Source: Neocallimastix lanati (nom. inval.)
Taxonomy: Eukaryota > Neocallimastigomycota > Neocallimastigomycetes > Neocallimastigales > Neocallimastigaceae
Direction: 5' to 3'
DNA length: 64,000 nt
NCBI GenBank assembly: GCA_016946835.1
Contig: JACVTC010000097.1
Coordinates: forward strand, 189,001 to 253,000
In this document: positions 26,318 through 37,037 of the stretch, in pieces
How the letters are laid out: every line of letters begins with the position of its first letter
Position numbering within the stretch: position 1 is the stretch's first letter
Made by a program: the position numbers and the translations under genes
The notes under the pieces: model-generated
Told to the model about the DNA's origin: nothing
What the model saw: only the letters and a program-made list of their open reading frames with translations
Database searches by the model: none

Positions 26318-26457
26318 CTGAAAATGAAAAAGAAACAGAAAAAAAAAAAAAAAATAAGAACTATGTAAAGTAGAAAAAAAAAATTTTTTTTTTTTTTTTT
26401 ATTGGTTTAAAAATTTAAAATAAAAAAATAAATAAAAAAATTTAAAAAAAAATTTAA

Positions 26458-26490
<33 letters not shown>

Positions 26491-26728
26491 GAGAGAGAGG
26501 GTGGAAGTTAACCTATAATTCATTTTCGTATTTATTACAGAAATATTGAGAATTTAATTCAGATGGTTTATTGAATGATATTCCATAATAATTATAATTT
26601 ATCTTCAATACAGTAATATTGAGAATTTATATAGAAACAAAAACATATTTAAAAAAAAAAAAAAAAAAAAATTCTGTTATTTTAAGAATGAACTTGAATT
26701 TAAGGGTATTATTAAGAATAAATTAAGT

Positions 26729-26766
<38 letters not shown>

Positions 26767-26768
26767 AA

Positions 26769-26815
26769 GAAAATCACATTTGGAATTAGAAATAATTCAA
26801 ATGTGATTTTTCTCT
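26769..26815. repeat. Hairpin nested between poly-A and poly-T tracts
   Basis: AAAATCACATTTGGAATT pairs with AATTCAAATGTGATTTT (one bulged G) around a 6-7-nt loop. A poly-A tract (26731-26764) lies on the left and T-rich sequence on the right, so the fold could extend to more than 50 bp. No flanking gene explains it. It lies about 500 bp downstream of the cellulase gene's stop (27326, minus strand), so a role at that gene's 3' end is possible but unproven. Confidence 0.85.
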
Positions 26816-26858
26816 TTTTATTTTATTTTTTTATTTTTTTATTTTTTTTATTTTTTTT

Positions 26859-26905
<47 letters not shown>

Positions 26906-26945
26906 TAGAAAATACCACTTATATAAAAAATAACAATAATTAATA

Positions 26946-26985
<40 letters not shown>

Positions 26986-27183
26986 ATACTAATAAAATCT
27001 TTGTTTATTTGATTTAATGATGTATATATAAAATTATTTCTTCTATTTAAATAAAATAGTGAATTTTAAACAAAAAAGTAATAAATTTTGATTATTTGAT
27101 AATATATATATATTATTGATATATATAATAATAGAGTCAATTTTTATTTTATTTTATTTTATTATTTTATTATTTTTTTATTA

Positions 27184-27219
<36 letters not shown>

Positions 27220-27325
27220 CATTATAAAACATTATCAAAGGTCATAATATATATATTTTTTTATAATTTTATTTTATTATTTTTTTTTTCTTTTTATTTT
27301 TTATTTTTTTTTTTTAATTATTATA

Positions 27326-29528
27326 TTACTTTATTAAAAAGTTTGGAACCTTTCCTGGATCAAGAATTCCATCCTTTTGAGTGTTAACAGTTTCCCAATC
27401 ATAACCAAGAATACCTTCAGTATCACCAGAATTTGGATTTAAGCACCAGAAAGTCCAGTGAACGGTATTTTTATTCATGTAAGAAATTAAATTTTGTAAC
27501 CATTTAACATCAGTTTTATCTCTTAAAAGTGAACCAAATTCACCAATAAGAACAGGAGCTATATCTTCTTTCACAATGTAACCCCATTTATCATCCCAAA
27601 TTTCAGGCATGTTATCTGGGAAAGAAGAAACTTTGAACCAATCTTGCATGTGAACATTCTTATCATAATCGTGAGCAGAATAAACAAGCTTGTTTGGTTT
27701 CTTTAATCTGACAGGATTTTCTTTAACACCCTTCAACATACCACCCCACCAGTAGCCTTCACCTTTTTGCCAACCTTCTTCACCATAATGATCATTACCT
27801 TCTACAATAATAAGCCAATCAGGGTTAACTTCATGAATAGCATTACCACATCTTTCAGCAGCAAGTCTCCAATCACGTTGAGTTTCACCACAACCCCAAC
27901 AGGCAGTACCATGTGGTTCATTGTGAAGATCAGCACCAATAACAGTTGGATTACCCTTGTAACGTTTGGCTAGGAATTGCCAGTCTTCAATCCATTTCTT
28001 TTCATCAACCTTAGAAATATACCATAATTCACTTTGACCACCAGAAAGTGGTCTGTGACGATCAAGATAAACTTTTAAACCAGCCTTACCACAGGCATCA
28101 ATAACAGCGTCCATAACTTCTAATGGGGTAAGATCAACAAGATCAGGATTTTCCATAGCATTAATAGATTCAGTTTTAGCACCTGGGAAGAGCATCTCAT
28201 TAGTCCATGGATAACGAATATGGTTGTAACCATGATCCTTTATTACTTTAATGAAATGGTCTAATGGCTTAGCCCATAATCCATGGGGAGAAAGATTAGT
28301 AGTTTCACCTCCAAACCATGAGATACCAGCTAATCTAACCTTACGACCCTTTTCGTCAACAATGTGTCTACCTTTAGTTGAAAGATAACCAGGTAAAACT
28401 TGATCATTTCCTGGAGACCAACCATATTTAGTTTGAGTAGAATGATTATCACCAGTTGGTTTGCTACTTGTTCCTGAACTAGTAGTTGTTTTAACTTTAG
28501 TTGTAGTTTGTTTGTCCTTAGTTGTAGTTTGTTTGCCCTTAGTTGTAGTTGTAGTTTTTGCTTTACAATTAGATTCGATAATACCACACCATTCCATATT
28601 TTCAACACCCCATCTTTTATCACCATCAATATAGATAGCTTCGCAACCTTTACAGCATCTGAAACCTTCAGCTTCTGCCCAGCACTATTATATAATTATA
28701 AAGTATATTAATATTAAAACATTTATTTAAGTTATTATTAATGTTATTAATAGTAAACATTAATTATCAGATTTTATTATTTTTATTAGTAACTATTAAT
28801 GTAATTTAACTATTATTTATATAACTATCCTTATCAATTATTTTTCTACTTACAGAGCCATTAGATGGAGTTGTATCAATAATACCACACCATTCTTCAT
28901 TTTCAATACCCCATTTACCTTTGCTATCAGTAATTGATACTGGGGTACCAGGACTACAACAATTATAACCTTCAGCTAAAGCCCAACACTTAAAAAATAA
29001 ATTTCAAATGATAACGTTTTAATTTATATATATATATATATTTTTTTTGAAATAAATATATATATATAAAAGTTTACATAACATAAAATAATTAGTAAAT
29101 GTACAAATTAAATTTTACTTTTCTTGAATAAAAGTAATTAATATTATATATATTTACATCTTTAGAATCACTATAATAAAATAATTTATTTTAATATTTA
29201 AAATTTTATTTATATTAAATATTAATAATATTAATAAAGATTATTAATATATTATATTATATTATTTTTTTTTTAAAGATATTTTATCAATATTTTATTT
29301 ATTAAAAATATTAAAAAAAAAAAAAAAAAGGAATAAGTTTGCTTACCAGGAAGAGTCAATACCACACCATTGACCATTTTCAATACCCCATTTACCAGTT
29401 TCATCTTCATAAGAAACAGAACAACCACTACAACAATTATAACCATCTTTTAAAGCATGTGTACAACTACTTAACGCCTTTCCAAAGAAAGACAACATCA
29501 TAACAGAAATAATTTCTCTGTAAATCAT
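27326..29528 (-). CDS. Cellulosomal GH5 endoglucanase with three fungal dockerins
   Basis: Predicted 562-aa secreted endo-beta-1,4-glucanase. Exons (minus): 29528-29347, 29170-29158 (13 nt), 28988-28854, 28684-27326. The ATG at 29528 gives signal peptide MIYREIISVMMLSFFGKALS. Three cysteine-rich fungal dockerin (CBM10-like) modules follow at about residues 22-60, 66-103 and 111-146, each with CC, GxWGxEN and WCGI motifs; they should dock the enzyme to scaffoldins. A Thr/Lys-rich linker (KTTTTTKGKQTTTK) leads to the GH5 domain from about residue 198. The acid/base is Glu366 in LHNEPHG and the nucleophile Glu492 in IGEFGS; GISWFGGET suggests subfamily GH5_1. Without the 13-nt micro-exon, exon 1 (phase 2) cannot join exon 3 (phase 0); with it, the join reads DSSC-DSKD-CWALAEG. 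The catalytic domain is very likely of bacterial origin, as known for these fungi. Confidence 0.93.
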
Positions 29529-32500
29529 TTTCAATGTTATATAACTTTTTATATTATTCAGAATATGAGTAATTTAAATAAATTTATATAAAATTGAAAC
29601 AAATTAATATTATATATTTATCTTTATTTTTTAATTCAAAACAATTTTATTGTTTATAATTAAAATAATTTATTTAATAATAAATTGTAAAAAAAGTTTT
29701 AATACTTTTTTTTTTTTTTTTTTTTTTTTTTTACCTAATTGGTATTAATTCAATTTATTTGAATTGTTATTTTTTTCTGTTGAAAATTTTTAATTTCAAT
29801 AATTAGAATTTTTTTTCCTATAACCTTTTAATTATTATATTATTTCAGAGCTTATCCAGTAAGCCGTATAAATATTACTTTACTATTTTTTTTTTATAAA
29901 AAAAAAAAAATAATAAAAACTTATATTTAATATAAGAGGTTTAAAAAAAAAGGTAAATTTTGGAAATTCAAAATGAACTATCGTGAAAAATTAAACTATT
30001 TATATTGAACATTATAAATTAAATTTTTTAATTAAAAAAAAAAAAATGACATGCATAAATTTTATATATAATAAATATTATATTTCATTTTTAATTTTAT
30101 ATTGTAATTCCAAGTTTATTTATAATATTTAATAATATGATTAAATTTTACTATTATTATTCATTATTTAGAATAACTGTTATATGTACTTCTTAAAGAG
30201 GAAATATAAGAAACAAATTCTAATTTTAATTCTAATTTTTACAATTGAAAACTTTGAAAAAAAAATAAAAAAAAAAATTTTTTTTTATTAAATTCATTTT
30301 AATATATAAATTAATTAATTTATTTATTATATATTAAAGTTTCTTTTTTTTTTTTTTTTGTTCAAAATACTACTTAATATGTAAATTTGTCATTTTTGTC
30401 ATTTTTGTCATTTTATTAATTATTATCATAATGACAAAATGAATCAAAAATTTTAATTTATACTTTTTGTAAATTCAATGATGCATTTTGAAATATACCT
30501 ATCATATTAAAAGCAATTTAATATAAAATCTTAACTTTTTTATATTATGATTTAACTATATAATATATTATTTCTACAATTTATTTAAATATATAAAAAT
30601 TAACATAAATTTTTAAATATTTTGATATTTATTATTTATTTTAGCTATGTAGTACAAGTCAAATGTTACTATATCTTATCTGTTTATTATAATTTAAAAA
30701 TACTTATTAATAATGTAATGTATTTTATTATTTTTATTCCATCCAATAATATTTAAAGTATTAGTTTTTTAATTAATTTTAATAGTAACAATATATGAAA
30801 AAAAAAAATAAAAAAAAAAAAAAAATAATAATAATAATAAATAAAATCTGAAAAAGTTATATGTATGTATAATAAAATTAATAGAAAGATATACTTATAT
30901 ATATTATAAATCATGGGTTTTGTAGAGTACAATCAGTAAAGGAAGTATCACTAAAAGAAATAAAAGAAGTTACAAACGATTAAAAATATAGGCATAGAAA
31001 CAATGTTATAAAAAATATAACAGCTAAGAGCCAAAATTAATAAAAATAAAAGATAAAGAAATTATAAAAAAATAAAGAAATAATAAAAAAAAAAAAAAAT
31101 AAAGAAATAGTAAAAAAATAAAGAAATAGTAAAAAATAAAGAAATAATAAAAAAAATAACGAAATGATAAAAAATAAAAAATAAAAAACTCTTAAAAAGT
31201 AATAATTTATTATAAAATTTTATACTTTAATTATATATATTCAAATATTTTGTTTTAATATAATAATATCTAAGAAATATTAATAATAAAATCATACATT
31301 ATCTTATTCAATTACTATTTTTCTGGATTCAAAGTTTTTCTTGATTCAAAATCAAATCTTTAAAAGTAATTATAGATATTTTATTATATCCAAATTATTA
31401 AAAACAATAATGTTTGTTAATATATATATATAAATTATAGTCAATCTTCTAATTATTAATTTTTTGTTTCAATATAATAAAAGTTTTATTCCATATTATA
31501 AAATTATATATTAAATAAATTTTGTATATTAAATATTAATTTATATTCATTTTTAATCAAGGATTATAAAATTCTTCTTAAATGCTAGTATTATATATTA
31601 TTATTTTTTATTTAATTTATTGTTTATTATTTATTATTGCCAACCTATGTAAATAAAATATATATATATATATATAATATAAATGTATATACATAAATCA
31701 ATGTAAAATCGTATGACGTCATAAGATAAATCTACGTAATTAAATTATAAATTTATTCCTATTCATTACAAATATAACTTTACATTAATAAATTGATGTA
31801 CTGAGTTCTTTTTAATATAAATAAATAAATAAATAAATAATATAATAAAATATATAATTACTCATTATCATTCGTGTGTTTCTACCAATAGTCAGTCAAT
31901 AATTATTTATTATTTCTTATTTCGTATTTCTTTTTTATTATTTCTTATTTCTTATTTCTTATTTCTTATTCCTATTTTTTTAACTAATATTTTTATTACT
32001 ACTATTATTATGGTTATTAAATAATTCAAATAGTTTTGATATTGTTATAATTATAATTATTACTATCAATATTTTATTTTATTGATATTTAATTGGGTCA
32101 TTTTTCTAAGTGGAAAAAAAATTTTTTTTCTATATAATTTTATTATTTGTTATTAATAGAAAAATAAATAAATTATTTAAAACATAAATAAATAAATGAT
32201 AAAATGAAATGTATATACATATATAATATTATTCACAATTATTCATAATTAGTATAAAAAGAACAAAAAATAAGAAATAAGAATTAATAGTAATAATAAT
32301 AAATAATAAGAATAATAAGAAGAAGAAATAAGAAATACTAATAATAATAAAGATAGTAACACCATTTATTTGCACATTTATTATTTTATTATAATAAAAA
32401 CTTTAAATATATGCATAATAATTATTTTTTTTTTTTTTAAATATATTTTTGATCTGCTTATACAAAAACTAATAAATATTATTATACACACAGGTAAGTT

Positions 32501-32804
32501 ATTGTAATTAATATCATTAAAAAAATATAGTTTTATTTTTATCTTTTAATAAATATAATTATATATATCAAATTACATAACATTTATTATTTATTTATTT
32601 ATTTTTTTATTTATTTATTTATTTATTTTTTTTTTTGGTTTATTTATTTATATGTTGATTTATTTATTTATTTGTTTATTATTTTTTCTTTGGTTTATTT
32701 ATTTTTATGTTGAATTACTTATTTATTTGTTTATTATTATTATTTTTTTGGTTTATTTATTTATATGTTTATTTATTTATTTAAAATTTTCCTTTAAAAC
32801 ATTT
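29529..32804. other. Intergenic region, no gene seen
   Basis: AT-rich DNA with poly-A/T runs, AAAT and AGAAAT-type repeats (31070-31190) and a TTTA array at 32580-32780 close to the reductase stop. The only distinct sites are a perfect palindrome TATGACGTCATA at about 31711-31722, which contains the CREB/ATF-type octamer TGACGTCA, and a short three-fold TCATTTTTG repeat near 30389-30415. Neither lies next to a start codon. Confidence 0.65.
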
Positions 32805-33788
32805 TTAAATATCATTTCCCTTCTTAACAGCACCAACAACTCTATGTGGAATATATAATTCTTCTAAATATTTAATTTCTTCTTCTGTTAATTTGAGATT
32901 AACTGCACTACATGCATCTTCAAGATGTTTTATCTTAGTTACACCAACAATTGGTGCTGCCATTAATGGTTTAGCAAGGAGCCATGCCATAGAGACTTGT
33001 CCCATAGTAACTTTATGCTTTTCAGCAATTTCTTTAACTCTCTTAATAATTGGTAAATCAATTTCACGTTCGGCTTCATATTTTGTCTTAGCAAATGCAT
33101 CATTCTTATATCTTTCAGTATCTGCTTCCCATAATCTAGCTAATCTACCACCAGCTAATGGTGAATATGGTGTCATAACCATTCCCTCTTCTTCTAATAA
33201 TTGTGTCATTTCGCGTTCTTCCTCTCTATATACTAAATTATAATGATTTTGAATTGATACAAAGGTTGCCCATCCATGTTGTCTAGCACATTCTTGAGCT
33301 TTGTAAAGTTGATAAGAAAACATAGCACTACATCCAAGAGCCCTAACTTTACCTGATTGAACTAATTCATTTAAAGTTCTCATAGTTTCTTCAATTGGAG
33401 TATTATAATCCCATCTATGAATGATATATAAATCAATATAATCCATTTGAAGTCTCTTTAGAGATCCTTCAACTTCTCTAAGAATAGCTTCACGTGAAAG
33501 TCCACCTTCATTAAATCTAACTTTAGTTGCAATAACTACATCTTCTCTTTTTGCGAATTTTTTAATTGAATTACCTAAAAAGACTTCACTTGTACCATTA
33601 TTATAGCAATTTGCTGTATCAAAGAAATTAATACCTAAATCTAATGCTCTTTTAACCATTTCATCGGTTTGTTCTTGATTTAAAAGCCAAGTGAAGGAGT
33701 CTCTATTACCTCTTTCACCAAAGGTCATACAACCTAAACAAATCTTTGATACTTTAATACCAGATTTTCCTAATGTTGTATATTCCAT
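32805..33788 (-). CDS. Aldo/keto reductase, bacterial YajO-like
   Basis: A 327-aa NAD(P)H-dependent cytosolic oxidoreductase in a single intronless frame, starting with ATG at 33788. The AKR catalytic tetrad is visible: Asp57 and Tyr62 (FFDTANCYNNG), Lys89 (IATKVRF) and His124 (IIHRWDYNTP). The N-terminal YTTLGKSGIKVSKICLGCMT and the EEREM block around a TIM-barrel loop are typical of the family that includes bacterial YajO. Length is normal. No targeting signal is seen. The absence of introns, in a window where every other intact gene has them, and the bacterial-type sequence suggest acquisition from a bacterium; a donor cannot be named. The natural substrate is not predictable from sequence. 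Codon use is AT-leaning like its neighbours, so any transfer is not very recent. Confidence 0.92.
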   Translation of the reverse strand: MEYTTLGKSGIKVSKICLGCMTFGERGNRDSFTWLLNQEQTDEMVKRALDLGINFFDTANCYNNGTSEVFLGNSIKKFAKREDVVIATKVRFNEGGLSREAILREVEGSLKRLQMDYIDLYIIHRWDYNTPIEETMRTLNELVQSGKVRALGCSAMFSYQLYKAQECARQHGWATFVSIQNHYNLVYREEEREMTQLLEEEGMVMTPYSPLAGGRLARLWEADTERYKNDAFAKTKYEAEREIDLPIIKRVKEIAEKHKVTMGQVSMAWLLAKPLMAAPIVGVTKIKHLEDACSAVNLKLTEEEIKYLEELYIPHRVVGAVKKGNDI

Positions 33789-34261
33789 TTTTACTTATTT
33801 AAATTATTAATAATATGATAATTTACTAACAATAGAAAAAAAAAAAAAATTTTTAAAATAAAAATTAAAACTTAATTATTTATATGTGTAATGAATTTAA
33901 TATTTAATAAATTTTCCAATTTCTAATTGGTTTTAAAAAATAATATATTTTTATTAAAAAAAATTTAAATATATATTTATACATAAATGATATTTAATTT
34001 ATACATAATAAGCAATATAAATATATGGATATATACATATAAAATTTTTATTAGTAATAAATAAAAAAAAATTATTTGAAAAACGGAAATAAATCCGCAT
34101 TTGATTGAACTTTTATATATACTTAAAAAATAATAATAAAAAATATTAAATTTATATAAAAAATAGTATTAAACTTTTATAAAAATAATTTAAAAAATTA
34201 TAAATATATTAAAAATAATGATAGTAATAAATCAAATAGATTGAAACATTTTTTTTTTTTT

Positions 34262-34700
34262 TAGTCCGGATTAGCGAAAAGAGAACAATGGGGCCTCCAA
34301 TCTTTCCCTTAAGTATATCAGACTTTCGTTGGATTCTTTGCCATACCCTTCGGCTTCAACGCGGACATAGCTCTAAGCAAGGCTTATATAAAAATCATTC
34401 ACTTTACCTCATTTCATATAATAAGGCTTCTTTACAGTGATCTCTTGAGCCATCATTAAGGAAGGAACAATTACATATATCCTCTCATAGATCCAGTGCT
34501 AGACTATATAACTGCAATTATATAGTCTAGCAACAAGAATACTTACCATGGAGAGCGAACCCGCCAACTTCATTTATATGGAAAAATACACCCTGTAAGA
34601 ATAAAAATTGCCCCATATAAATAGAGGAGGTAGTCGATCCAGAAACCTTATGTTTTTAAATTCTAAGTATAACGACCAGGATAAAAACTGGAAAGACAGA
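34262..34700 (+). repeat. Dispersed repeat family, copy 2 (best preserved)
   Basis: The longest copy of the family also at 1280-1612, 53910-54122 and 59128-59280. It shows a perfect 14-bp stem-loop at 34499-34532 (GCTAGACTATATAA, loop CTGCAA) directly before CAACAAGAATACTTACCATGG, and the conserved tail CCAGGATAAAAACTGG. The AATACTTACC string resembles the 5' end of U1 snRNA, but no Sm site or U1-like fold follows. It has no coding frame and no terminal repeats. Confidence 0.8.
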
Positions 34701-34972
34701 ATAAAACCAAAATTAATAGAAGCCTCTAATAATTATCTTTTATATATCAAAGATATGAAAAATATTTAGAAAAACAAATTCTTATTTCATTTTTAAATAA
34801 ATGGAGATAAATCCATAAAAAAATAACAACATAATAAATTAAATTTAAATAAATATAAATAGAATATATTAAATTTATATTTAAATATATAATATATTAT
34901 ATACTATACAATTAAATAGTTAAAGAATAAATAATATTTTAAATATACAAAATATATGTTAATATTTTACAT

Positions 34973-35019
<47 letters not shown>

Positions 35020-36095
35020 GATATTAATTAAAAATTTTTAATATTAAAATTTTAAATGATAACAGTGTAAAAGCAAATAACTAATATAAAATTATATCCA
35101 GTATAAAATTTCTGGATATAATTTATATATACAATCAATATTATAATAAATCAAAAACACATCAATATATTAGTTGTTAAAAAAATTCACTAATTTTTTA
35201 ATTATTATTTCATTATTTATTAACTATTATTATAACTATTATTTAAAAAGGTTATAAATTATATTTTAAAGTTAATCTCCTACAAATTTTAACCCTCCTT
35301 ACTGTGGAGATGGTGCTTGCTTATATTGAAAGAGGATCCTCTTATAAAGAAATAGTTAAGAATCGATCATGTAGAAATTATATGCAAGAAAATGGCAAAA
35401 TAAAAAATATATTTATAATCAACATGTTGATCCATAAGTTTCTCTAAAAAAATTATAGCCTAATTATTTTACTTATGTCTATTCAAGTACCATTAATCAT
35501 ACTTTATTTGCTTATTAATAAACTAACAATTTATATAGATATTTTTATATTATATATTTATTTTTAATTTATTTTTTTATTATTCTGTATTTTTTAGTTA
35601 TTAATTTTGTTTTTAATATGAAAGAAATAAATATTTAATTATGTCAATATTTTCATAATTATTAATATAATTATATACTTAGTTCTATTCATATTATTAT
35701 TAATATTCATAAAAATCATTTAATTAAATACTATCCTCTTCACTTTACAATTATATATTTCCAATTTTATCTAAAATTCACTTAATTTTAGATAAAATAT
35801 TATTTAAAGTAACTGGAGTATATTCAGAAAAAACTTTATGTAAATATAATTATGATTATATATTAATAAAGATAAAATATAAAATTATTTTAAAAGTTTT
35901 TTTAAAATATATTAATTATTTGAAACTGAAGAGTTGATTTTTAATTATATATATATAAAAAAATAAAAAAAAAAAAAAAAAAAAGCAATTAAAAAAAATA
36001 TATTTTTATCATATTAAATTAGAAAAATTCATATTATTTAATAAAAAAAAAATTATTATAAACTTTTTTTATTTTTAGTAGATTAACCAAGAATC

Positions 36096-36220
36096 ATATT
36101 TTTTTATGTCCGTATTTTTTAAATTTATAATTATTTCAATCATTAAAAATTATTTTGTAATGTAAATGTATTAAATATTAATATTTTATATTCTATATTA
36201 TTTTATTTTTTTATTATTTT
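36096..36220 (+). repeat. Short dispersed repeat flanking receptor copies (copy 1)
   Basis: Core TTTTTATGTCCGT, then TTTATAATT and AAAAATTATTTT. Related copies stand at about 40556-40620 (just after receptor B) and 46080-46240 (just after the dead receptor copy). Its position suggests it was carried with the duplicated receptor segment. Confidence 0.6.
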
Positions 36221-36254
36221 TTTTTTTTTTTTTTTTAAGGAAAAAAAAAAAATA

Positions 36255-36345
36255 AAAATAAAATAAAATAAAATAAAATAAAATAAAGAGTAGAATATGA
36301 ATATAAAGTACAGATTAATAAAATAAAATAAAATAAAAAGCATAA
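36255..36345 (-). repeat. Inverted single unit of the CAATCTGTACTTT minisatellite
   Basis: (AAAAT)n followed by AGAGTAGAATATGAATATAA and AGTACAGATT, then more AAAAT units: the reverse complement of one spacer-plus-block unit of the array at 16310-17640, 19 kb away. Confidence 0.9.
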
Positions 36346-37037
36346 ATAAAAACAAAAAAAAATATATTATTCGCAATAAAGTTTATTATATTATAATTAT
36401 TATTTTAATAATAATATTTTCTTAATTTTTATTATAAAATCCTCACTATTTTGTCAATTAAAATTAAATATTTTATATACTTTTTCTAATTTTTTTTTTA
36501 CAAAAAAAAAAAAAAAATATTTATTTATTAATAATATTAATAACAAAATTTATTATGTTTTATTTATAGTTTTATTAATAATACTAATAACAAAGTCTAT
36601 AAAGTAATATTTAATAATTTTATTAATAATTTCAAAAAAAAAAAAAAAAAAAAAAACTGTTTGGAAAAGAATTAGAATTGGAAAAAAAAATATTTTCCGT
36701 TACAATTTTATTTTAATTTTATTTTAATTAAATAAAATTAAAACTAAAAAAAGTATTTTTAATTTTTCAAATTCATTATTATTTTATGATCATTATTAAC
36801 AAATCTTAAATTTTAATAATATAAAAATAAAGTTCAACTATAAATATTTTATATTTATTTATAATTCGATTATGAATAAAACTATAATAGATATATAAAA
36901 AATTATTAAAACTACCTAATTTTATTTATATATATTATACGAATAAAATAAAATCATTTTAAATTATTTTATTTATAACAAATTAATTTATTATTTTTTT
37001 TTTTTATACAAAAAAAAAAAAAACAAAATTTTAAAAT

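Larger units (their letters stand above)
34701..37037. other. Intergenic region with minor repeats
   Basis: Mostly structureless AT-rich DNA and a 43-nt poly-A at about 34974-35017. At about 35300-35410 there is a less AT-rich patch whose plus frame reads TVEMVLAYIERGSSYKEIV; it looks like a helix-turn-helix start of a transposase but is too short to call. At 36096-36220 lies a repeat also found near 40556-40620 and 46080-46240. Confidence 0.55.

Noticed and set aside
27767-28711. Plus-strand and alternative-frame ORFs over the cellulase
   Set aside because: Shadows of the GH5/dockerin coding exon.
34545-34560. AATACTTACC in the dispersed repeat resembles the 5' end of U1 snRNA
   Set aside because: No Sm-binding site, no U1 stem-loop order, and copies differ strongly after these bases, so I treat it as part of a repeat rather than an snRNA gene.
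35300-35410. Possible transposase helix-turn-helix fragment
   Set aside because: Only about 30 residues are readable and no second motif or terminal repeat supports it; mentioned under the intergenic entry only.
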